Notes under the pieces: generated by a model
The model's database searches: none
What the model was told of the DNA's origin: nothing
The model's input: the letters and a program-made list of their open reading frames with translations, nothing else
Part shown: piece after piece, positions 1 through 6,923 of the stretch
How the letters are laid out: the number at the start of each line of letters is the position of its first letter
Numbering within the stretch: position 1 is the stretch's first letter
Made by a program: the position numbers and the translations under genes
Assembly: GCF_000972385.1 (NCBI RefSeq)
Contig: NZ_JXTE01000009.1
Coordinates: forward strand, 102,042 to 166,041
Source: Streptomyces sp. WM6386
GTDB lineage: Bacteria > Actinomycetota > Actinomycetes > Streptomycetales > Streptomycetaceae
DNA length: 64,000 bases
Direction: 5' to 3'

Positions 1-201
1 CACCATGAAGCCGCCCGCGTCCGTGTCCACCTCGAACTCGGCTACCCCGGCGACATCGGCGCCCGCTGCGCGCGGGTGCGTCGTCATGTCGGGGAGCGGG
101 TAGTCGCGTTGGTGGGAATGGAGGTGTCGGAGGTCGTCGTCCATGTGGAACGACTGCACCTGACTCCGCCGCACGGTCCGGCACAGGGGAGGACGCGATG
201 A
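1..201 (+). CDS. Asp23/Gls24 family envelope stress protein (3' part)
   Basis: The window opens inside this gene. The 66 visible codons run from base 1 to a TGA at 199-201. They encode alternating beta strands (ARVRVHLELGYPGDIGARC, then VVALVGMEVSEVVVHVERL) typical of the C-terminal half of Asp23/Gls24 (DUF322) proteins. The stop overlaps the next start as ATGA, so the two genes are translationally coupled. The following genes (DUF6286 and an AmaP-like protein) are the usual partners in Gram-positive envelope-stress operons, where Asp23 is held at the membrane by AmaP. The family call rests on a fragment plus context. Confidence 0.75.
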   Translation, partial: HHEAARVRVHLELGYPGDIGARCARVRRHVGERVVALVGMEVSEVVVHVERLHLTPPHGPAQGRTR

Positions 202-878
202 GCGAGCCCCAGGGCTCACAGGGCACGGAAGGCACCACACAACGACTGCCGGTGCTGGAGAAGGCGCCCGACACCGGCACGGACACCGGGGAGTACGAAC
301 CCCCACCCGTACTGGAGGGCGAGGCCGAGGGCGCGGCGGAGAGCCGCTTCTGGTCGGCACGGCGCGTCCCCGCGGGCATCGTCGCGCTGCTGCTCGTGGT
401 GATCGCCGGGTTCTTCCTCTACGACATCACAGCGGTCCGCGCCGAGCAGCCCGCCATGCGCTGGCGCCGCGAGCTGGCCGCGCAACTCGCCGAACGCCCC
501 CTGGACGACATCTGGGTCCTCGTCGGCGCCGGCATCGCCGCGGCCCTCGGCGTCTGGCTGATCGTCCTCGCCGTCACCCCCGGTCTGCGCGGCGTCCTGC
601 CGATGCGGCGCACCCGGACCGACGTACGCGCCGGACTCCACCGCGAGGCCGCCGCCCTGGTCCTGCGCGACCGGGCCGTGGAGGTCGCCGGTGTCCAGTC
701 GGTACGCGTACGCCTGACCCGCACCAAGGCCGACGTCGGCGCTCTCTCGCACTTCCGTGAACTGGACGACGTACGCGCCGACCTGGACGCCACGCTGGCC
801 GAGGCGATCAGCGGGCTGGGCCTGGCCAGGCCGCCCGCGCTGTCGGTGCAGGTACGGCGGCCGGGAAAGAAGGGGTGA
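198..878 (+). CDS. DUF6286-type membrane protein of the Asp23/AmaP operon
   Basis: A 226-residue membrane protein. Residues 1-55 are acidic and proline-rich without a signal peptide. Two hydrophobic helices follow (about residues 57-79, ending FFLYDITAV, and about 106-128). A soluble C-terminal domain (about 140-222) has beta/alpha character (VRLTRTKADVGALSHF) resembling an Asp23-like fold. Its ATG overlaps the upstream stop by four bases and its end abuts the AmaP-like gene, so all three are probably one transcript. Biochemical role unknown; a part in an envelope-stress complex is inferred from context. DUF6286 is assigned from remembered family features. Confidence 0.75.
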   Translation: MSEPQGSQGTEGTTQRLPVLEKAPDTGTDTGEYEPPPVLEGEAEGAAESRFWSARRVPAGIVALLLVVIAGFFLYDITAVRAEQPAMRWRRELAAQLAERPLDDIWVLVGAGIAAALGVWLIVLAVTPGLRGVLPMRRTRTDVRAGLHREAAALVLRDRAVEVAGVQSVRVRLTRTKADVGALSHFRELDDVRADLDATLAEAISGLGLARPPALSVQVRRPGKKG

Positions 879-883
879 GTCCG

Positions 884-1462
884 ATGCTGCGGATCGTCAA
901 CCGTGTCGTGCTCGGTGCGGCCGGACTCGTGCTGCTGGTGGCCGGCGGTTCGGTGCTGGCCGTGGGGCTGGGTCTGAACCCGCCGTCCTGGTGGATCCAC
1001 GACGGCCCTCACGACGTACTGCTCGACGACACCGAACGCACCCGCTGGGAGCACCACGGCTGGTGGTGGCCGACCGTGCTCGCCGTACTGGCCGTCCTCG
1101 TCCTGCTCGCCCTGTGGTGGCTGACCGCGAACCTGCGCCGGCACCGTCTGACCGAGGTCCTGGTGGACACCGGCGACGGCGAGGGCGCGCTGCTGCGGGG
1201 CCGGGCCCTGGAAGGCGTACTGGCCAACGAGGCGACCGAACTGGACGGCGTGTCCCACGCCCACGTCCAGCTGACGGGCAGGCGCAACGCCCCGGAGACG
1301 CGCGTACGGCTCCTGCTGGAACCGCATGTGGACCCCGGGACGGCGCTGAGCCACCTGACGACGGAGGCCCTGGCACACGCTCGCAACTCGGCGGGCCTGG
1401 CGTCACTGCCGGCAGAGGTCCGCATGAAGGCGGTCAAGCACCGGGCAGAGAGGGTCAGTTGA
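884..1462 (+). CDS. amaP: Alkaline-shock membrane anchor protein AmaP-like
   Basis: A 192-residue protein with the AmaP layout: one N-terminal helix (VLGAAGLVLLVAGGSVLAVG), a short extracytoplasmic loop, a second helix (about residues 65-85, VLAVLAVLVLLALWWLT), then a cytoplasmic domain of about 100 residues. AmaP anchors Asp23-type proteins to the membrane. A GTG at 875 overlaps the upstream stop, but the ATG at 884 sits about 10 bases behind AAGAAGGGG and is preferred. It closes the envelope-stress operon; the gene ends just before an intergenic repeat element. Confidence 0.8.
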   Translation: MLRIVNRVVLGAAGLVLLVAGGSVLAVGLGLNPPSWWIHDGPHDVLLDDTERTRWEHHGWWWPTVLAVLAVLVLLALWWLTANLRRHRLTEVLVDTGDGEGALLRGRALEGVLANEATELDGVSHAHVQLTGRRNAPETRVRLLLEPHVDPGTALSHLTTEALAHARNSAGLASLPAEVRMKAVKHRAERVS

Positions 1463-1470
1463 GACACCCG

Positions 1471-1517
1471 AGGGGCGCGCGTGGGGACTGTGCGACCAGC
1501 CCCCACCGGCCCGCGGG
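1471..1517. repeat. Diverged copy of a Streptomyces intergenic repeat
   Basis: Starts AGGGGCGCG, followed by a GGGGACTGTGCGACCAGC-like core and CCGGCCCGCGG. The same ordered blocks recur at 34622-34686 and 60732-60777. It lies in the gap between two convergent genes (amaP end and SDR end), where it may act as a two-way terminator. Confidence 0.55.
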
Positions 1518-1522
1518 CGAAC

Positions 1523-2278
1523 TCAGAATCCGTGCCGCATCCCACCGTCGACAGGCACCATGATCCCGGTCAGGTAAGAGGCGGCCGGCGACAACAGGAA
1601 CGCCGCCGTGCGCCCGAACTCCTCCGGCGTCCCGTACCGCCGCAACGGAATCCTCGACTCGTTGGCCGCACGCGTGGCCTCCGGGTCCGCGGACAGCCCG
1701 TCCAGCTCGCGCACGCGATCCGTGTCGATACGGGACGGGAGCAGCCCCACGACCCGAATCCCGCGCGGCCCCAACTCGTCCGCGAGGGACTTCGCGAACC
1801 CGGCGAGCCCCGGCCGCAGCCCGTTCGAGATGGTCAGCCCCGGAATCGGTTCGTGCACCGAGCCCGACAGCACGAACCCGATGACACCGCCCGCCTCCAA
1901 CTCGGCCGCCGCCGCACGGGCGAGCCGCACCGCGCCCAGGAACACCGACTCGAAGGCCGTGGCCCACTGTTCGTCCGTGTTGTCCGCGAGGAAGCCGGGC
2001 GCCGGGCCGCCGACGCTGATGAGGATGCCGTCGAAGCCGCCGAAGCTCTCCCGCGCGGCCGCGATCAGCCGTGCGGGCGCCTGCGGTTCGGCGTTGTCGA
2101 CGGCGATCCCGACCGCGTCGGACCCCAGCTCGGCCGCCGCGTCGGCGGTCCGCTTCTCGTCGCGCCCGGTGAGAACGACCTTCGCGCCGTCGGCGACCAG
2201 CTCACGCGCGGACGCGTTGCCGAGGCCACGCGTGGCTCCGGTGACGACGTACACGCGGTCCTTCAGTCCAAGATCCAT
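1523..2278 (-). CDS. SDR family oxidoreductase
   Basis: A 251-residue classical short-chain dehydrogenase/reductase. The N-terminus carries the dinucleotide-binding motif TGATRGLG (about residues 14-21), and the C-terminus ends with the usual PVDGGM segment. ISVGGPAP occupies the NNAG position, and the catalytic region is SGSVHEP followed by an N/G-rich stretch (TISNGLRPGLAGFAKSLADEL) in which the usual YxxxK tyrosine is replaced by N (SNGLRPG). That substitution suggests altered or lost catalysis. Substrate unknown. The gene lies 5 bases downstream of the GH15 gene and probably shares its transcript. Confidence 0.85.
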   Translation of the reverse strand: MDLGLKDRVYVVTGATRGLGNASARELVADGAKVVLTGRDEKRTADAAAELGSDAVGIAVDNAEPQAPARLIAAARESFGGFDGILISVGGPAPGFLADNTDEQWATAFESVFLGAVRLARAAAAELEAGGVIGFVLSGSVHEPIPGLTISNGLRPGLAGFAKSLADELGPRGIRVVGLLPSRIDTDRVRELDGLSADPEATRAANESRIPLRRYGTPEEFGRTAAFLLSPAASYLTGIMVPVDGGMRHGF

Positions 2279-2283
2279 GGCTC

Positions 2284-4068
2284 CTATCCTGCCTCCTCGC
2301 CCCCGAACAGGGCGAGGGCGGTGTTCACCAGACCGATGTGGCTGAACGCCTGCGGGAAGTTGCCGAGGTGGCGGTCGTGCACCGGGTCGTACTCCTCGGA
2401 CAGCAGCCCCACGTCGTTCGTCAGAGCGACAAGCCGTTCGAACAACTCTCGGGCTTCCTTCCTACGGCCGGTCATGTGCAGCGCGTCCGCGAGCCAGAAC
2501 GAGCAGACCAGGAAGGTTCCCTCGTCGCCCGGCAGCCCGTCGACCGTCGTGCCGTCGGTGCTGTAGCGGCGCAGGAAGCCATGGTGGCCGAGCTCCTCGC
2601 GGATCGCGTCGATGGTGCCGATGACGCGCGGGTCGTCCGGCGGCAGAAAGCCCACGCGAGGGATCAGCAGGAGTGAGGCGTCGAGTTCGCGGGAGCCGTA
2701 GGACTGGGTGAAGGTGTTGCGCTCGGCGTCGAAGCCCTTCTCGCACACCTCGCGGTGTACGTCGTCGCGCATCGCGCGCCAGCCCTCCAGATCACCGCTC
2801 AACTCCGGGTACGCCTCCATCGTGCGCACGGCACGGTCGGCGGCCACCCACACCATCACCTTGGAGTGCACGAACTGCCGGCGGCCGCCGCGCACTTCCC
2901 ACAGCCCCTCGTCGGGCTGCTGCCACGCCGAGCAGAGGAACTCCATCAGGGCAGACTGCAGGGACCACATGTGCGGCTTGACGGGCAGGCCCGAACTGCG
3001 GGCCAGCGAGAGGGAGTCCATCACCTCGCCGTACACGTCGAGCTGCAACTGCCGCACGGCCTCGTTGCCGATGCGTACGGGCTTGGAGCCGGCGAACCCG
3101 GCAAGCCACGGCAGCTCGAACTCGGGCAGCCGGCGCTCGCCCGCGAGGCCGTACATGATCTGCAGGTCCGCCGGATCGCCCGCGACCGCGCGCACCAGCC
3201 AGTCGCGCCAGGCCCCGGCCTCCTCGTGGTAGCCGGCGGCCAGCAGCGCGCCGAGGGTGAGGGTGGAGTCGCGCAACCAGCAGTAGCGGTAGTCCCAGTT
3301 GCGTACGCCGCCCATCTGCTCGGGCAGCGAGGTGGTCGGGGCGGCCACGATGCCGCCGGTCGGGACGTAGGTGAGGGCCTTGAGGGTGATCAGGGAGCGC
3401 AGTACGGCGTCCTTGTGCGGACCGTCGTAGCGGCAGCGGGCCGACCAGGCCTGCCAGTCCGCGACGCTGGCGCGCAGCGACTCGTAGGGGTCGATCTGCG
3501 GTGGGCGCCGCTCGTGCGAGGGGTGCCAGGTGAGCACGAACGCGACCGACTCGCCCTCCTTGACGGTGAACTCGGAGTGCGTGCCGTAGTCCTCGCCCCA
3601 GGTGCGTACCTGGGGTTCGCTGCGCAGCCACGCCGAGTCCGGTCCGGCGACGGCCACCCGATGGCCGTCGGACCTGCGCATCCACGGCACGATCGAGCCG
3701 TAGTCGAAGCGGAGCCGGAGCGTGCTGTGGACGGTCACCTCGCCGCTCAGGCCCTCGACGACGCGTACCAGGTCAGGGGCGCGGTCGCGCTGTGGCATCA
3801 GGTCGGTGACGCGTACCGCCCCCTCGTCCGTCTCCCATTCGGTGTCCAGGACGAGGGTGCCGGGGCGGTAGGCGCGGCGGGTGCAGTCACCGTCGACGGC
3901 CTCGGGTGCGATGCGCCAATGGCCGTTCTCCTCGTCGCCGAGAAGTCTGGCGAAGCAGGCGGCGGAGTCGAAGCGGGGCAGGCACAACCAGTCGACGCTG
4001 CCGTCCTTGCCGACCAGGGCCGCTGTCTGTTCGTCGCCGATCAGGGCGTAATCCTCGATACGGGGCAC
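2284..4068 (-). CDS. Glycoside hydrolase family 15 protein
   Basis: A 594-residue cytoplasmic GH15 protein. It has an N-terminal beta-sandwich (starts PRIEDYALIGDEQTAALVG) and a C-terminal (alpha/alpha)6 barrel with the signature GGVRNWDYRYCWLRDST and the downstream DEGLWEVRGGRRQF segment, which holds family catalytic glutamates. GH15 enzymes are glucoamylases or, in mycobacteria, alpha,alpha-trehalases; the bacterial layout without a signal peptide fits a trehalase or dextranase-like role on cytoplasmic sugars. The start is the GTG at 4066-4068. Length is normal for the group. Exact substrate cannot be read from sequence. Confidence 0.93.
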   Translation of the reverse strand: MPRIEDYALIGDEQTAALVGKDGSVDWLCLPRFDSAACFARLLGDEENGHWRIAPEAVDGDCTRRAYRPGTLVLDTEWETDEGAVRVTDLMPQRDRAPDLVRVVEGLSGEVTVHSTLRLRFDYGSIVPWMRRSDGHRVAVAGPDSAWLRSEPQVRTWGEDYGTHSEFTVKEGESVAFVLTWHPSHERRPPQIDPYESLRASVADWQAWSARCRYDGPHKDAVLRSLITLKALTYVPTGGIVAAPTTSLPEQMGGVRNWDYRYCWLRDSTLTLGALLAAGYHEEAGAWRDWLVRAVAGDPADLQIMYGLAGERRLPEFELPWLAGFAGSKPVRIGNEAVRQLQLDVYGEVMDSLSLARSSGLPVKPHMWSLQSALMEFLCSAWQQPDEGLWEVRGGRRQFVHSKVMVWVAADRAVRTMEAYPELSGDLEGWRAMRDDVHREVCEKGFDAERNTFTQSYGSRELDASLLLIPRVGFLPPDDPRVIGTIDAIREELGHHGFLRRYSTDGTTVDGLPGDEGTFLVCSFWLADALHMTGRRKEARELFERLVALTNDVGLLSEEYDPVHDRHLGNFPQAFSHIGLVNTALALFGGEEAG

Positions 4069-4102
4069 GGGAATGCGGGTTCCCGGTGAACCCGGGCGAC
4101 AA

Positions 4103-4378
4103 TCAGGGGGAGGGCCGGGGGAGTGACACCCGCGTACCGGAGAAGATGACCCCCGGGTCCGCGGGCGCCTGGTTCAGCACCCACAGACCGATCAGCGTCG
4201 TCAGCGCGAAGACGACCGCGATGAGCACGGCCAGGACGAGCCGGCGGCGGCGTTCGCGGCGCAGCCACTCGCCGCGTGCCGTGCGATAGGCGTCGGGGGC
4301 CGCGTGCACACCGCCCGCCAACGCGGCCAGCGCCTCCTGGAGTTCCCGCTCGGTGCGGTCCGGGGTCGTGTCCTTCAT
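4103..4378 (-). CDS. Small single-pass membrane protein, possible anti-sigma partner
   Basis: A 91-residue protein starting MKDTTPDRTEREL. It has a charged N-terminal cytoplasmic half (residues 1-45, rich in Arg just before the membrane), one helix (about 46-69, LVLAVLIAVVFALTTLIGLWVL) and a short outer tail. The start overlaps the sigma-factor stop (ATGA at 4375-4378), a strong sign of co-translation. Genes in this position behind SigE-family sigma genes are often anti-sigma factors or membrane regulators; no zinc HxxxCxxC anti-sigma motif is present, so the role is inferred from position only. Confidence 0.75.
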   Translation of the reverse strand: MKDTTPDRTERELQEALAALAGGVHAAPDAYRTARGEWLRRERRRRLVLAVLIAVVFALTTLIGLWVLNQAPADPGVIFSGTRVSLPRPSP

Positions 4379-4944
4379 CGCCGGGCCTCCATCGTCTGGG
4401 TCAGGGCGGCGAGGCCGCGTGCCGTGTGCGTCTTGACGGAGCCGCAGGAGATCCCCATCGCGGAGGCGATCTCGCTCTCCTTCAGACCGAGCCAGTGTCG
4501 CAGCACCAGCGCCTCGCGCTGCCGGGGCGGCAGCTGCTGGAGGGCGTCGATGAGGACGCGCTGGTCGTCGTGGAGGAGTGCGGTGCTCTCGGCGGAGGCG
4601 ACGAGCTCGTCCAGTGGGGCAGGGGGGTTCTCCACATGCCTGCGGGCGACCTGGAGGTGGCGTATCCGCATCCGGGTCAGATTGCAGACGGTGGAGCGCA
4701 GATAGGCCTCCGCCGCCTCGGTGTCCCGCAGCCGCCGCCACTTGCGGTAGATCTGGTAGTAGGCCTCGGCGACCACGTTCTCCGGGTCGTCGGCGCCGAG
4801 CAGCACGGCGAGCCGCAGCATTGAGGCGTAGTGCTGCTCGAAGAGCCGGGCCACCCCGGCCTCGCGTTCCAGTTCGGCCGGATCGGTCGCCGCGGGGGTG
4901 AGCGGTACCGGTACGGAGGGGGTGTGTCTCAGGTGCTGTCTCAC
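4375..4944 (-). CDS. SigE-family ECF RNA polymerase sigma factor
   Basis: A 189-residue ECF-type sigma factor. Region 2 spans about residues 35-100 (LFEQHYASMLRLAVLLG ... VVAEAYYQIYRKWRRL) and region 4 about 130-185 (LPPRQREALVLRHWLGL, then the helix-turn-helix ending GSVKTHTARGL). The GTG start overlaps the stop of the upstream symporter (GTGA at 4941-4944), and the ATG of the downstream small membrane protein overlaps its stop. It should redirect RNA polymerase to a small regulon. The stimulus is unknown; coupling to a transporter is notable. Confidence 0.92.
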   Translation of the reverse strand: MRQHLRHTPSVPVPLTPAATDPAELEREAGVARLFEQHYASMLRLAVLLGADDPENVVAEAYYQIYRKWRRLRDTEAAEAYLRSTVCNLTRMRIRHLQVARRHVENPPAPLDELVASAESTALLHDDQRVLIDALQQLPPRQREALVLRHWLGLKESEIASAMGISCGSVKTHTARGLAALTQTMEARR

Positions 4945-6473
4945 GGGTTGTTCGCTCCCGTCTCCGGGCGCCGCCCGACGGACAGGCGCGACGGCAGATC
5001 GGTCAGGTCGGCGCCGCGCGGGACGCCGAGTCGTTCGAGGACCGCGGTGCCGATCATGGCGACGGTCAGGTTGAGCAGGAGGGCGGTGAGGCCGGCGTAG
5101 ATCTGGAAGGGGCCGGTGCCGACCGACGAGAACCCCTCGCGGACGACCAGGTAGGTGCCGGACAGCATTCCCGCGCCCCAGCTGGCGAGCAGCGCCCGTG
5201 GATGCAGCCGGCCGGTGAACAGGCCCACGGCGACGGCCGGGAAGATCTGCAGGATCCAGACCCCGCCGAGGAGTTGGAGATTGACGGCGTCCTGGTCGCG
5301 CAGTCCGAACACGAACGCGACCGCGCCGACCTTCGCCGTCAGCGACACCGCTTTGGCGATGCGCACCTGGCGCTTGGGTGTGGCGGTGGGGTGCACGTAC
5401 TCGACGTAGACGTTGCGCACGAAGCTGGTGGCCGCCGCGATCGACATCACCGCGGCCGGGACCAGCGCCCCCACGGTGATCGCCCCGAACACCAGTCCGG
5501 CCAGCGGCCCCGGCATCAGCCGGTCCACCAGCATCGGTACGGCGGTCTCGGCGCCGCCCTCCGGTGCCCGTACGCCGGCCGCGAGCGCCGCGATGCCGAG
5601 GAACCCGAAGAGGGCGAGCAGTCCGGTCCAGGCGGGCAGGGCCACGGCGACCTTGCGCAGGGTGCGCGGGCTGTCGGCGGCGAAGGCGGCGGTCAGGACG
5701 TGCGGGTACATCAGCAGGGCGAGGGCGGAGCCGAGGGCGAGGGTGGCGTAGGAGGGCTGCTGCTCGGGGGAGAGGAGCAGCGCCGGGCCGCCGAGGCGTT
5801 CGGCGGCTCCGTCGAAGACCGCGCCCGGTCCGCCGAGCCGTTCCAGGACCAGCCAGGTGACGGCGGTGAGCGAGACGAAGACGGCGACGGCCTTGAGCGC
5901 GGAGATCACGGTGGGCGCCCGCAGTCCGTGCCGGTAGGTGGCCACCGCGAGACCCGCGAACAGCGCCACCATCACCAGATCACCGGCCGCGCCCCGCGGA
6001 TAGACGCCCCCCGCGGTCAGCACCGCCCGTATCCCGAGCAGCTGGAGCGCCAGATACGGCATCGTCGCGAGGATCCCGGTCAGCGCGACCACCAGGGCCA
6101 GCGGCGCCGAACCGTAGCGGCCGCGCACGAAGTCGGCGGCGGTGATGTAGCCGTGCCGCCGGGCCACCTCCCCGAGACGGCTGAGCAGTACGAAGGCGAT
6201 CGGGCAGACGATCACCGTGTACGGCACCGCGAAGAAGGCGGCCGCGCCGTTGCCGTACGCCAGTCCGGGGACGGCCGTGAAGGTGTACGCGGTGAAGATC
6301 GTGCCGCCCAGCAGCAGCCAGGTCCACACCGGGCCGAGGCTGCGGTCGGCGAGCGCCCAGCCCTCCAGGGACGGCAGCCGGTCGCTGGGGTGCAGCCGGC
6401 GCGCGGTCACGGCGAGCAGCGACGCTCCGCCGATCACGGCGAGGAACGTCGCGGTCATGGCGCTGTCGGCCAT
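4941..6473 (-). CDS. Sodium:solute symporter family protein
   Basis: A 510-residue polytopic membrane protein of the SSSF type with about 13 hydrophobic segments. A typical early motif is WALADRSLGPVWTWLLLGGT, followed by TAYTFTAVPGLAYGNGAAAFF; FVRGRYGSAP and QLLGGVWILQIFPAV are also family-like. Such proteins import monocarboxylates, acetate or proline with Na+. Translation is placed at the ATG at 6473 with AAGGA eight bases upstream. A DUF3311 gene, the usual partner of this symporter subgroup, is divergently transcribed next door. Downstream it is coupled by GTGA to an ECF sigma gene. Substrate not assignable. Confidence 0.9.
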   Translation of the reverse strand: MADSAMTATFLAVIGGASLLAVTARRLHPSDRLPSLEGWALADRSLGPVWTWLLLGGTIFTAYTFTAVPGLAYGNGAAAFFAVPYTVIVCPIAFVLLSRLGEVARRHGYITAADFVRGRYGSAPLALVVALTGILATMPYLALQLLGIRAVLTAGGVYPRGAAGDLVMVALFAGLAVATYRHGLRAPTVISALKAVAVFVSLTAVTWLVLERLGGPGAVFDGAAERLGGPALLLSPEQQPSYATLALGSALALLMYPHVLTAAFAADSPRTLRKVAVALPAWTGLLALFGFLGIAALAAGVRAPEGGAETAVPMLVDRLMPGPLAGLVFGAITVGALVPAAVMSIAAATSFVRNVYVEYVHPTATPKRQVRIAKAVSLTAKVGAVAFVFGLRDQDAVNLQLLGGVWILQIFPAVAVGLFTGRLHPRALLASWGAGMLSGTYLVVREGFSSVGTGPFQIYAGLTALLLNLTVAMIGTAVLERLGVPRGADLTDLPSRLSVGRRPETGANNP

Positions 6474-6515
6474 GGTCACCGTCCTTGGTGTGCCCGCAGG
6501 TGTGGCTTGACCCTC

Positions 6516-6530
6516 GCGCAAGAGTTGCGC
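6516..6530. promoter_or_regulatory. Candidate operator, perfect dyad GCGCAA-N3-TTGCGC
   Basis: A perfect 15-base dyad (GCGCAA GAG TTGCGC) lies 43 bases upstream of the symporter start. A matching GCAA-N3-TTGC dyad lies 76 bases away at 6604-6620 near the divergent DUF3311 gene. Two copies of one dyad in a divergent promoter region suggest a shared transcription factor. The regulator is not identified. Confidence 0.5.
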
Positions 6531-6603
6531 GTGCGGCCGGTTCGGATGACAGGGAACCGGCGGGAAATCTTCTGGACATTCGCTGTCAACCGTCTGCGAC
6601 AGG

Positions 6604-6620
6604 TGGGCAACTCTTGCACA
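6604..6620. promoter_or_regulatory. Candidate operator, second copy of the GCAA-N3-TTGC dyad
   Basis: TGGGCAA CTC TTGCACA: seven-base arms with one mismatch around a three-base centre. The core GCAACTCTTGC is the exact reverse complement of the core at 6518-6528. It lies 33 bases upstream of the DUF3311 start. Confidence 0.5.
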
Positions 6621-6652
6621 GACCCACAGTGAAGGGGAGAGGAGCGCAGGTC

Positions 6653-6868
6653 ATGGCACGGACCGGTCATCACCGGCTACGGCGCGTCGCGATCGCCGTA
6701 CTGCTTCTCGCACCCGCCGCGGGACTGCTGTGGGTTCCGCTGTACGCCGGCGCGGAGCCGCGGCTTGCGGGGACGCCGTTCTTCTACTGGTACCAGCTCG
6801 CCTGGGTGCCGGGGTGCGGTCTGTGTCTGCTCGCGGCGTACGCGCTGACGGACCGACATCACCGCTGA
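6653..6868 (+). CDS. DUF3311 domain-containing protein
   Basis: A 71-residue two-helix membrane protein with the DUF3311 pattern: an N-terminal helix (VAIAVLLLAPAAGLLWVPLY), a loop with LAGTPFFYWYQLAWV, and a second helix (GLCLLAAYALT). Family members are normally encoded beside a sodium:solute symporter and are thought to be accessory subunits. The start ATG has a strong GGGGAGAGGAG ribosome site. The symporter is on the opposite strand 180 bases away, while cstA follows on this strand 55 bases later, so transcription may continue into cstA. Confidence 0.88.
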   Translation: MARTGHHRLRRVAIAVLLLAPAAGLLWVPLYAGAEPRLAGTPFFYWYQLAWVPGCGLCLLAAYALTDRHHR

Positions 6869-6923
6869 GTCTTCTTCCTTTTCTCTTCCTGTCTCGTTCC
6901 ACCGTTTCCGGTGAGGAGCCGCC

